From: Aurantiacibacter sp. MUD61
Lineage (GTDB): Bacteria; Pseudomonadota; Alphaproteobacteria; Sphingomonadales; Sphingomonadaceae
Assembly (NCBI RefSeq): GCF_027912455.1
Contig: NZ_CP115446.1
Coordinates: forward strand, 1,201,501-1,265,500
DNA length: 64,000 nucleotides
Reading direction: 5' to 3'
Shown here: positions 36,631 to 44,107 of the stretch, in pieces
How positions within the stretch are numbered: position 1 is the stretch's first letter
How the letters are laid out: each line of letters opens with the position of its first letter
Notes under the pieces: model-generated
What the model was told of the DNA's origin: nothing
What the model saw: only the letters and a program-made list of their open reading frames with translations
The model's database searches: none
Program-made: the position numbers and the translations under genes

Positions 36631-37404
36631 TCAGTCCTCCAGCGGAAATGGAGCGATGGGGTGAAGCAGGCCATGCTCTTCGCCGAGAGGTTCGTGGCCG
36701 AGGTCGGGCCACTCCAGCTCCTCGTCCGGCACATGGGTATCGGGGAGCCTGTCCAGCAGATTGCGGATCAGTGTCAGCCGCCCGTGCTTCTGGTCGTTGT
36801 AATCGACGACGGTCCACGGCGCATGCTCGGTATGCGTGGCGGCAAACATCGATTCGCGCGCTGCGGTGTATTCGGCAAACTTGGTGCGGCTCGCCACATC
36901 GATGGGGGAAAGCTTCCAGCGCTTGAGCGGGTCTTCTAGCCGCTCGGCGAAGCGTTCTTCCTGATGCTCCTGATCGGCGGAGAGCCAATATTTGAACAGT
37001 CGGATCCCATCGTCGACCAGCAGTTTTTCAAAAGTCGGCACTTCGCGCAGGAACTTTGCCACCTGCGCTTCATCGGCAAACCCCATCACTTTCTCGACGC
37101 CTGCACGGTTATACCAGCTGCGATCGAACAGCACGATTTCTCCGGCGGCTGGCAGATGCGGAACATAGCGCTGGAAGTACCACTGCGTGCGCTCGACATC
37201 GCTCGGCTTGGGCAGGGCGACTACGCGGCACTGGCGTGGATTGAGGCGAGCGGAAATCGCCTTGATCGTGCCGCCTTTGCCTGCTGTATCGCGGCCTTCC
37301 AGCAACACGCAGATGCGCTCGCCATTGGCTTTCGCCCAGCGCGCCATGCGCACCAGCTCATGCTCGAGCGGTTCGAGCAGCGAATTGTAGAGTTTGCGTT
37401 TCAT
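36631..37404 (-). CDS. Polyphosphate kinase 2 (PPK2) family protein
   Basis: PPK2 enzymes transfer phosphate between polyphosphate and nucleoside (di)phosphates. The 257-residue protein has Walker A EGRDTAGKGG (36-45), Walker B-type VLFDRSWYNRAGVE (91-104), and the lid-type basic residues around ERFAERLEDPLKRWKL. Class I or class III cannot be separated by eye; the single domain and length fit class I or III rather than the fused class II. ATG 37404 is chosen. The thermonuclease frame follows in frame beyond its stop codon. Confidence 0.9.
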   Translation of the reverse strand: MKRKLYNSLLEPLEHELVRMARWAKANGERICVLLEGRDTAGKGGTIKAISARLNPRQCRVVALPKPSDVERTQWYFQRYVPHLPAAGEIVLFDRSWYNRAGVEKVMGFADEAQVAKFLREVPTFEKLLVDDGIRLFKYWLSADQEHQEERFAERLEDPLKRWKLSPIDVASRTKFAEYTAARESMFAATHTEHAPWTVVDYNDQKHGRLTLIRNLLDRLPDTHVPDEELEWPDLGHEPLGEEHGLLHPIAPFPLED

Positions 37405-37478
37405 GCTGGCCAATCTGCCGCAGCTTGGCGGCCTTGGCCAGATCAATAAGCGCCCAGATCAATCTGCAATTAGATCAA

Positions 37479-37631
37479 TCACCGCGAATAGACGCGCGGC
37501 GTGGCGCGGCGGTCTTCGCCGCTGCGACGATCACGGCCTTTGCGCCGGTCCGGCCCTTCGAACGGGAGTTGCGCTTTGCGCCGATCTCCGCTTTTGCGGC
37601 GGTCTCCGCGTCCTTCTTTTGGCTCACCCAT
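37479..37631 (-). CDS. 50-residue DRR-repeat microprotein
   Basis: This gene is easily missed because it is short. From ATG 37631 it reads MGEPKEGRGDRRKSGDRRKA, then QLPFEGPDRRKGRDRRSGED and RRATPRVYSR. The motif DRR occurs five times in 32 residues (at positions 10, 16, 28, 34 and 40). The protein is highly basic and probably disordered, suited to binding nucleic acid or an acidic partner. GGGGGC precedes the ATG. It lies 74 bases upstream of the PPK2 gene on the same strand, perhaps in one operon. No family is recognised. Confidence 0.55.
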   Translation of the reverse strand: MGEPKEGRGDRRKSGDRRKAQLPFEGPDRRKGRDRRSGEDRRATPRVYSR

Positions 37632-37794
37632 GATGCCCCCAAAGGCTGTGAATACGATCTACGGCGAGCCGTGTTTGGCGCTCACCTCAGGGAAAATTCG
37701 CAGAGGTGGGTTAGTATACCGTTAAAATCCACAGGCGCGGACCGGGATCGGAAAAGCTGGCCCTCTGCGCAGATGCGGCTTATGCGGTGGCGGC

Positions 37795-38694
37795 ATGAGC
37801 GAGACACTATCCGATCCCATGCTGGCCAAAGCCGAAACGCTGATCGAGGCGCTGCCCTATTTCCAACGCTACGCCGGGCGCAGCTTTGTGGTGAAATATG
37901 GCGGCCACGCGATGGGCGATCCCGCTGCGGCAGAGGATTTTGCGCAGGACATCGTTCTGTTGAAAGCTGTCGGCATCAACCCGGTGGTTGTGCACGGCGG
38001 CGGCCCGCAGATCGGCGCGATGCTCGCAAAACTGGGAGTTGAAAGCACTTTCGTGGATGGCCTGCGCGTTACCGACAAGGCGACTGCCGAAGTGGCCGAA
38101 ATGGTCTTGTCGGGCGCGATCAACAAGGAATTGGTCGGCTGGGTCAATCAGGCAGGCGGCAAGGCGATCGGCCTCAGCGGCAAGGACGGCAAGATGGTCC
38201 TCGCCGAGAAAGTCAGCCGGACGGTGAAAGATCCTGATAGCCAGATCGAGCAAGCAGTCGATCTGGGTTTTGTCGGTGAGCCCAAGGCTGTAGATACGAC
38301 CATCCTCAAGACCGCGAGCGATGCGGGCATGATCCCGATTGTCGCGCCGATCGCCAGCGATGGGGAAGGGCAGACCTACAATATCAACGCCGATACGATG
38401 GCGGGCGCGCTCGCGGCAGCGCTGGGAGCCGCACGGCTGTTCCTGCTGACCGATGTACCCGGCGTGCTCGATAAAGAAGGCGCGCTGATGACTGATCTCA
38501 CCCCTGCCGACATTGCCCGCCTGCGCGAAGATGGCACGGTCAGCGGCGGCATGATCCCGAAGCTGCAAACCTGCGTCGATGCAGTGGAGGCTGGCTGTGA
38601 GGCGGCGGTGGTGCTCGATGGGCGCGTGCCGCATGCGATGCTGCTTGAATTCTTCACCAGCCGCGGCGCAGGCACGCTCGTCAGCGCGGGTTGA
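37795..38694 (+). CDS. argB: Acetylglutamate kinase
   Basis: ArgB phosphorylates N-acetyl-L-glutamate, the second step of arginine synthesis. The 299-residue protein fits the amino acid kinase fold: VKYGGHAM near residue 33, [11 protein letters not shown] near 65, [35 protein letters not shown], and the C-terminal [17 protein letters not shown] with the conserved lysine. ATG 37795 is the start. Other arg genes are not adjacent. Confidence 0.95.
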   Translation: MSETLSDPMLAKAETLIEALPYFQRYAGRSFVVKYGGHAMGDPAAAEDFAQDIVLLKAVGINPVVVHGGGPQIGAMLAKLGVESTFVDGLRVTDKATAEVAEMVLSGAINKELVGWVNQAGGKAIGLSGKDGKMVLAEKVSRTVKDPDSQIEQAVDLGFVGEPKAVDTTILKTASDAGMIPIVAPIASDGEGQTYNINADTMAGALAAALGAARLFLLTDVPGVLDKEGALMTDLTPADIARLREDGTVSGGMIPKLQTCVDAVEAGCEAAVVLDGRVPHAMLLEFFTSRGAGTLVSAG

Positions 38695-38787
38695 GCCTTC
38701 GCTTCGCGATCCCTAGATAAAGCGACAGGGACATCATCAGGGCGGCGCTTCTCGCGTCCCTGCCCCATAGGTCGAAACAGGAAACTC

Positions 38788-39063
38788 ATGGCGCCTCTCA
38801 TCGAAATTATCAGCATCATCACCAGCGCGGTTATCATGCTGATCATCGTGCAATTCATCATTGGGCTGCTGTTTGCGTTCAACGTGGTGAGCCCGAGCAA
38901 TGACTTCCTCATGCAAGTCTATCGCTCGATCAACGCTTTGCTCGATCCGATCCTGCGACCGATCCGGCGTATCCTGCCTGACACCGGCGCAATCGACTTT
39001 TCGCCGCTTGTGCTGATCATCGGCCTGCAGATTCTCGACACGATTATTCGCAGCCTTGCCTAG
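38788..39063 (+). CDS. YggT family membrane protein
   Basis: The 91-residue protein has two long hydrophobic segments (about residues 10-33 and 70-90). Between them is the YggT signature (LLDPILRPIRRILPDTGAIDFSPLVLIIGL, abridged in motif terms as P-I-RR-I-P and DFSP). The family is linked to osmotic shock resistance and, in other bacteria, cell division. ATG 38788 is the start. It lies between argB and a lipoprotein gene on the same strand. Confidence 0.88.
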   Translation: MAPLIEIISIITSAVIMLIIVQFIIGLLFAFNVVSPSNDFLMQVYRSINALLDPILRPIRRILPDTGAIDFSPLVLIIGLQILDTIIRSLA

Positions 39064-39103
39064 GGGCTTTGACAAACGCTTCGCACCCGCGCAGGGGCGA
39101 ATC

Positions 39104-39877
39104 ATGAACGCAAAAATCCTTGTTTCTGCTGTCGCGCTCGCCGCCATGCTGGGGGCGTGCACGTCTCCGCGCGAACAGGCGCTCAACCGCCAATCCCGCG
39201 CTGCTGAACGCACTCTGGAGCGCATCGGTTCGATCGGCGACCCGGGCCGCGTGGCCGCCGCCGATTTCGCGTTCGCCCGGCAGGCAAGAGAGAGGGGCCA
39301 GTGGACTGCCTTTGCCGCCACCGCCGCACCCGGCGCGATGCTGCATGGCCGGAACGGCCTGATCGAAGCCGCACCATGGCTCGCCGCGCAGGATGATCCG
39401 GAAGAATCTGTCGTGTGGGGCCCGAATACGGTCTGGTCCAGCTGCGATGGCACGCTGGCGGTGACCTTCGGCCGGTTCCAGGACCCCGAAGGTCTGGTCG
39501 GCAGCTATGTCACCGTGTGGGAATTGCAGGGCGATGGCAGCTACAAGTGGATTTACGACATGGGCGCGCAGGATAACCCGCAGCCGCCTCCGCCAGAGGA
39601 CCCCGACATTCCCGAAGGTGCCATCGTGGTGCCAGGGCTGACTGCGATCAATGGCATGGTTGCGGATTGCCCGCGCGCTGGTGAGGAGCAGCCCGAAGTC
39701 TACGTCCCGCTCATGCCGATGGCCGAAAGCGGCGGGCGCTTTTCCGAAGATCGCACTTTGCGCTGGGACTGGTTCCAGACGGCCAGCGGACAGCGCAGCG
39801 TGATCGTGAACTGGATCAGGGACGGTGAAGTGCAACGCGCTCTGGGCTGGACCGCGCCGCTCCCGTTGGAGAATTAG
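39104..39877 (+). CDS. Lipoprotein of unknown function
   Basis: The 257-residue protein starts at ATG 39104 with a signal peptide and lipobox (LAAMLGACT). The mature part opens with a basic helix (REQALNRQSRAAERTLERI), followed by a domain with NTF2-like flavour: ADFAFARQARERGQW, then APGAMLHGRNG and WGPNTVWSSCDGTLAVTFGRF. That pattern resembles SnoaL/DUF4440-type domains, an inference only. A negatively charged Pro-rich linker follows. It ends two bases before the marC-like gene, so they are probably cotranscribed. Confidence 0.7.
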   Translation: MNAKILVSAVALAAMLGACTSPREQALNRQSRAAERTLERIGSIGDPGRVAAADFAFARQARERGQWTAFAATAAPGAMLHGRNGLIEAAPWLAAQDDPEESVVWGPNTVWSSCDGTLAVTFGRFQDPEGLVGSYVTVWELQGDGSYKWIYDMGAQDNPQPPPPEDPDIPEGAIVVPGLTAINGMVADCPRAGEEQPEVYVPLMPMAESGGRFSEDRTLRWDWFQTASGQRSVIVNWIRDGEVQRALGWTAPLPLEN

Positions 39878-39879
39878 GC

Positions 39880-40515
39880 ATGACACCGGCCATGACCGAA
39901 CTCTTCCTGTCCGCTTTCATCACCCTTTTCGTGGTGATCGATCCGCCCGGCTGCGCGCCGATCTACGCCGGACTGACCAAGGCCGCCACCGCCGCGCAGG
40001 CGCGAAACATGGCGATCCGCGCGTGTTTTATCGCGCTCATCATCCTGCTGGTTTTCGCGCTGTTCGGGCAGGATTTGCTCGGCGCGCTGCATATTGAACT
40101 CGACGCTTTCCGCATCGCAGGCGGGCTGATGCTGTTCTGGATCGCGTGGGAAATGGTCTTCGAAAAGCGCACCCAGCGCCGCGAGGAGCGTGCTGAGAAA
40201 GTCGCCTCCTCCCCGCAGGTGGAGGATGTCTCCGTCTTCCCCATGGCCATGCCGATGCTCGCCGGCCCCGGCGCCATCGCCGCGATCATGCTGCTGCAGA
40301 ACGAAGCGGAAGGTATCGAGGAAAGCCTCGTAGTCCTCGGCGCCCTTGTCGCGGTGCTGTTCATCACAATGCTCGCGCTCATCGCCGCCGGACCGCTTAT
40401 CCGCCTGCTGGGCGACAAGGTGGAGGCGGTAATTACCCGCCTGCTCGGCGTGCTGCTGGCCGCGCTCGCCGCGCAATATGTGATCGACGGCTTGCGCGGT
40501 AGTTTTGGTATTTAG
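39880..40515 (+). CDS. MarC family integral membrane protein
   Basis: The 211-residue protein has six hydrophobic segments with MarC hallmarks: FITLFVVIDPPGCAPIYAGL at the start, FRIAGGLMLFWIAW, and FPMAMPMLAGPGAIAAIMLL after a basic/acidic loop (about residues 95-115). The family is widespread and of unproven transport function. ATG 39880 (a second ATG at 39892) is the start. The stop is followed at once by the inverted-repeat element. Confidence 0.9.
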   Translation: MTPAMTELFLSAFITLFVVIDPPGCAPIYAGLTKAATAAQARNMAIRACFIALIILLVFALFGQDLLGALHIELDAFRIAGGLMLFWIAWEMVFEKRTQRREERAEKVASSPQVEDVSVFPMAMPMLAGPGAIAAIMLLQNEAEGIEESLVVLGALVAVLFITMLALIAAGPLIRLLGDKVEAVITRLLGVLLAALAAQYVIDGLRGSFGI

Positions 40516-40516
40516 G

Positions 40517-40833
40517 GTAGCTTGTTTTGCGAAGCCGCATACGCGGCTTCGTCCTCGGCAAATGTTTATTTCCTGCGGCCACATCCGTGGCCGCGTCCTT
40601 GGCGCTATTCGCTCCGGCGGGCTTCGTCCGCCTGCGCGGCGCCTGCGGGCTTCGCGTTCGCTCGCTGTCGCTGACCTTCGGCCCGCGAGCCCAGCGCTCC
40701 ATTCAATCGGTGTCGTGGAGCACGCTCGGCGACAAGCCGAGGGCAAGGCCGAAAGGCCGCCCGCAGCGAGCGCAGCTTGCCTGCGCGTCTAGCGAGGACG
40801 AAGCCGCGGATGCGGCTTCGCAAAACAAACTAC
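40517..40833. repeat. Intergenic element with 41-bp terminal inverted repeats and internal hairpins
   Basis: Left end 40517-40557 and right end 40793-40833 are inverted copies that match at 39 of 41 positions (mismatches at 40521 and 40541). Each end contains its own perfect 9-bp hairpin with a 4-base loop (40530-40551; 40799-40820). A third hairpin (8-bp stem, ATCC loop, 40575-40594) carries the same GTCCTYGGC tail as the left one. The interior (about 235 bases) has no credible gene. The element fills the gap between two convergent genes and its right end includes the stop codon of the LON-domain gene. It resembles a REP/BIME-type or MITE element; no target-site duplication is evident. Confidence 0.75.
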
Positions 40834-41447
40834 TGAAGCGTCACCGAGCTCTCATCGGGATCGCCCTTGCCGAAGAATTCCAGCAGGCTCGCGAGCAGGT
40901 CGCATCGCTCGCGCAAATCCTTGGCTTCGAGCAGGCCCTGCTTGGCGGCGGCGTCGAATGGTGCGATCTGGGAAATGCCGTTTACCAGCGTCACATCGTC
41001 GAGCTGAGCCACCGAATCCCAGTCGATCGCGTAGCCCTGGCTATCGGCAAATTTGCGCGCTTCGTATTCGAGGCTGGCCCGCTCGCCGAGCGAGAGGAAC
41101 TCGTCCGCTGGCTCTTCGATCAGTTCTGCTTCCACCTGGCGGAAGGGCGTTGCCACTTCCAGCTCATGCTTGATGCGGAAACGCGATTCGCCGAGCAGGA
41201 TGACGTTGTAGCGCCCATCTTCGCTCGTCTCGACATCTTCGATCTTGCCCACGCAACCGACCGAATAGAGCGGCGCATCGTCGACAGGATCGGTGGGCTG
41301 GATCATCGCGATGCGGCGATCGCGCGCTAGCGCATCGCCCACCATGGCGCGGTATCGCGGCTCAAAGATGTGCAGCGGCAATTGCAGCCCGGGGAAGAGG
41401 ATCGCCCCGGTCAGCGGGAAAATGGAAAGGCGTTTTGTCTCGCTCAT
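40830..41447 (-). CDS. LON substrate-binding-domain protein (Lon N-terminal-like)
   Basis: The 205-residue protein corresponds to the N-terminal substrate-binding domain of Lon without the ATPase and protease. It shows LSIFPLTGAILFPGLQLPLHIFEPRYRAMV at the start, then GCVGKIEDVETSEDGRYNVILLGESRFRI. Stand-alone members are common in alphaproteobacteria and may bind unfolded proteins. Start ATG 41447 overlaps the stop of the thioredoxin-type gene (ATGA), so both are coupled, which fits a shared protein quality-control role. Confidence 0.88.
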   Translation of the reverse strand: MSETKRLSIFPLTGAILFPGLQLPLHIFEPRYRAMVGDALARDRRIAMIQPTDPVDDAPLYSVGCVGKIEDVETSEDGRYNVILLGESRFRIKHELEVATPFRQVEAELIEEPADEFLSLGERASLEYEARKFADSQGYAIDWDSVAQLDDVTLVNGISQIAPFDAAAKQGLLEAKDLRERCDLLASLLEFFGKGDPDESSVTLQ

Positions 41448-42394
41448 CCGAACAGGATCAATGACAGTTTGCGGCGCTGGGCCGAGACCCACGGATCTTC
41501 CAGTCCGACCGCTTCGAAAATCTGCAGCAGCTTGGCCTTGGCCGCTTCATTGCCCTCTTCGCCGCCACCTTCAATGGCGCGCAGCAGTACTTCGGCCGCT
41601 TCATCGCGCTCGCCAGCGGCAAATGCGGCTTCGGCAAAGGCCAGCTGCGCATCTGTATCGGCGGGGCGCTCTGCCGCGGCAGCGCGCAAGTTTTGCAATT
41701 CGGTATCATCGACCTGCTGCCCGGCAAGTTCGATCGCCGAATAGGCCTGCTTTACAGCGGCATCGTTTTGGACCTCTTCGGGCAGTGCGTCATGCGCCGC
41801 TTTGGCGGCATCAGCCTGATCATTGGCCACCAGCGCGCGGATGTATCCCGACTGGACATCGGGCCGCTGCGCGATTGGCGGTGGCGCCTGCGTGGCGAGC
41901 TGGGTGAACAGCTCCAGCGCCCTGTCTTTCTCTTCGCCGGCCAGCATCGCTTCGCCCGCCTCGATCATTTGCGCGACTTGCGCTTCCATCTGCGCCATCT
42001 GATCCGCACCTTCGCCATCATGCGCGCCTGCCTGCACCGGCAGCTGCTCAAGCAATTGGTCGAGCGCCTGCTTCAGCTGCGATTCGCTGCGCATCGGCGT
42101 CAGGTCGGCAACCGGCTGACCCTGGAACATGGCATAGATTGTGGGGATCGACTGGACCTGGAACTGGCTGGCGATGAACTTCTCTTCATCGACATCGACT
42201 TTCGCGAGCATGACGCCCTTGTCGGCATATTCTGCCGCGACTTTCTCCAGCATCGGGGCAATCGCCTTGCACGGCCCGCACCATTCCGCCAAGAAATCAA
42301 GGATGACAAGCTTGGTCTGGCTTGGCTCGACAACCTGCTTGCGAAAGCGGTCGACTGCCTTCTGTTCGTCCATATTGAGGCCCATGCTTGCCAA
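41444..42394 (-). CDS. Thioredoxin-domain protein with C-terminal TPR-like region (CnoX/YbbN-type)
   Basis: The 316-residue protein has a thioredoxin domain (about residues 5-115) with active site WCGPC and the cis-Pro motif QSIPTIY, followed by an Ala/Glu-rich helical TPR-like region to residue 316. This is the layout of CnoX (YbbN), a chaperone-redox protein that protects proteins against oxidation; here the full CGPC is kept, suggesting true redox activity. TTG 42394 is preferred as start because AGGAG lies seven bases upstream; ATG 42385 is the alternative. Its stop overlaps the LON-domain gene. Confidence 0.88.
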   Translation of the reverse strand: MASMGLNMDEQKAVDRFRKQVVEPSQTKLVILDFLAEWCGPCKAIAPMLEKVAAEYADKGVMLAKVDVDEEKFIASQFQVQSIPTIYAMFQGQPVADLTPMRSESQLKQALDQLLEQLPVQAGAHDGEGADQMAQMEAQVAQMIEAGEAMLAGEEKDRALELFTQLATQAPPPIAQRPDVQSGYIRALVANDQADAAKAAHDALPEEVQNDAAVKQAYSAIELAGQQVDDTELQNLRAAAAERPADTDAQLAFAEAAFAAGERDEAAEVLLRAIEGGGEEGNEAAKAKLLQIFEAVGLEDPWVSAQRRKLSLILFG

Positions 42395-42586
42395 GGTGAT
42401 GCTCCTGTAAGTCTTGTGATCGCGTAAGCATGCAATGTGGCGTTTCTGTGCGCTTTGTGAAGGGGGCAGGGCGCAGGCGGGCCGACTTTTCGCAAAAGCG
42501 CAAGATTCCCTCTTGCAGGGCGTGATAACCGTTGCTAACTGCGCCGCTCCCCACCCGGAGCGTGTCTTCGGGTAGAGCGCCAGTGA

Positions 42587-42661
42587 GCGGGCGTAGCTCA
42601 GGGGTAGAGCACAACCTTGCCAAGGTTGGGGTCGGGCGTTCGAATCGCCTCGCCCGCTCCA
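42587..42661 (+). tRNA. tRNA-Gly (anticodon GCC)
   Basis: The 75-base sequence folds as a full cloverleaf: acceptor GCGGGCG/CGCCCGC, D arm GCTC/GAGC, anticodon stem CAACC/GGTTG with loop TTGCCAA (anticodon GCC), T arm GGGCG/CGCCT with TTCGAAT loop, and an encoded CCA end at 42659-42661. It reads glycine GGC/GGU codons. The last bases are followed by TTTT. Confidence 0.95.
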
Positions 42662-42719
42662 TTTTCCCATATGTGAAAGCGTTATGGCCACCCGCCCGCG
42701 GGTGCTGTAGCCTTGCGCT

Positions 42720-43250
42720 ATGCTGATTTCCCTCGCGTCTCTCGCCCTGTTTGCAGCCGCGCCGCCGCAGGACTTTGTCCCGCGCGACTACAATCCTTTC
42801 ATGACTTTCACGCGCAATCCATCACAGGTGGGTGACGATGTGACGGTGGAAGTCGGCGTATTGCGCGGAGAAGGGCGGCTGCAATTCTGGTTTCGCCGCG
42901 TATCGATTGCGCAGGATGACCGGACGAGCACGATCCAGTGGACGGATACGCAGCGCTGCCCCGCCGCGCGCGATGCTGTGGTCGCCTCGACCCAGATCGC
43001 GCCGCCGCGCGTACTGGTGCCCGGCATACCCGTGCGCCCCGATGGGTCAGTGATCCTGAGTCTCGACGGCGTCCAATACAGCCTGCGAACGAGCGCGCAT
43101 TACGATAGCTACGGCGGGAATGAACTGTACTTCACGTCGAATATCGACACGCCGCTTGCCAATTGGGTGGAAGGCAGCCTGGCGATACTGGAAGAGTGCT
43201 GGTCAGATGATGCGCCGCTCCATCAGGATGATGACAGCGCGACACCTTGA
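42720..43250 (+). CDS. Exported hypothetical protein
   Basis: The 176-residue protein has a short signal peptide (MLISLASLALFAAA) and a mature part with two cysteines (in QRCPAARD and EECWSDD) likely forming a disulphide. The body is beta-rich and includes FWFRRVSIAQDDRTSTIQW. The C-terminus is acidic. No domain is recognised. It stands alone after tRNA-Gly, before the convergent ToxR-like gene. Confidence 0.6.
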   Translation: MLISLASLALFAAAPPQDFVPRDYNPFMTFTRNPSQVGDDVTVEVGVLRGEGRLQFWFRRVSIAQDDRTSTIQWTDTQRCPAARDAVVASTQIAPPRVLVPGIPVRPDGSVILSLDGVQYSLRTSAHYDSYGGNELYFTSNIDTPLANWVEGSLAILEECWSDDAPLHQDDDSATP

Positions 43251-43293
43251 GACTGGCAGCTGAATGCGCTGCGTGCTTGGCGCTTTCCCTGTC

Positions 43294-43995
43294 CTATAGC
43301 TGCGAGCAAGAGCCGCTCTGCGAAAGCACTTGAAGCGATTCCACAAGTCGGGCGCTTGGTGGCAGGACGAAAAGCGACAGATCATTCGACAGGGTGCAAA
43401 GTGCCCGCGAAGCCTCGGGCGATCCTGCGAGAATGGCTGGAGTAAATGTCGTTTCGATAAGGACTTCTCGTCCTTCAATTATAGCGCGCCCCGGTTCAGG
43501 GAGCTTTTCTCCGTCGGAAGATGATATGCGAATTGCTCCGGTGTCCTGATCAACGAGCACAGGCGGAGTATCATCGCCCAGATACAGGGCGACAACGATG
43601 ATGGCCGCAATCGCTATCGTGACGAGTGCCAGCAGAAGTCTTGCCTGGGACTTCGTCTTGGTTGGCGTATTTGTGTCCGATGCGACCTCAATAATCCGCA
43701 CTCCCGTAAGAGCATAGCCCCGGCCCCTGTCATTGCGCAGTTCGGCTTGGGCCAGTCCGGATTCTGCCAGCGCTTTGCGAAGCATTGAGACGCGCTGGGT
43801 CAGCCGCTCATCCGAGACCACTTCTCCGGGCCAGATTCTTTGCGCCAGATCGGTTTTGGATGCGAAGTCGGGTGCGCTTTCGCCAATCGCGACAAGAAGG
43901 TCGAAGGTCCGGTCCCCCATCGAGATCGCCTTCCCATGGACCGTTGCCGAACGCTCCAAACGGTCAATTTCAATAATGGGAGGATTATTGGACAT
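43294..43995 (-). CDS. Membrane-bound winged-helix transcription regulator (CadC/ToxR-like)
   Basis: The 233-residue protein has an OmpR/PhoB-type winged helix-turn-helix at about residues 10-100 (MGDRTFDLLVAIGESAPDF, then SDERLTQRVSMLRKAL and NDRGRGYAL). A single membrane helix (119-139) and a periplasmic domain (140-233) with Cys200 and Cys230 follow. This is the CadC/ToxR architecture: DNA binding inside, sensing outside, often through a disulphide. Start ATG 43995 is 112 bases from the divergent hydrolase gene, its most obvious target. No phospho-receiver domain exists. Confidence 0.85.
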   Translation of the reverse strand: MSNNPPIIEIDRLERSATVHGKAISMGDRTFDLLVAIGESAPDFASKTDLAQRIWPGEVVSDERLTQRVSMLRKALAESGLAQAELRNDRGRGYALTGVRIIEVASDTNTPTKTKSQARLLLALVTIAIAAIIVVALYLGDDTPPVLVDQDTGAIRISSSDGEKLPEPGRAIIEGREVLIETTFTPAILAGSPEASRALCTLSNDLSLFVLPPSARLVESLQVLSQSGSCSQL

Positions 43996-44107
43996 TTGGG
44001 GGCGCACCTGTCGCAATCTTCAGTCTTCTTTGGTGTTCTTCACATGCCTGCATGCAGCAACTCTGGGAGAAGCCCGCACATCTGACAAGTGAAAGAAGGA
44101 CAATCCA

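Noticed and set aside
37425..38042. 205-codon plus-strand frame covering the region before argB
   Set aside because: It runs into argB in another frame and is Ala/Arg-rich without motifs. The minus strand of the first part holds the DRR-repeat micro-protein.
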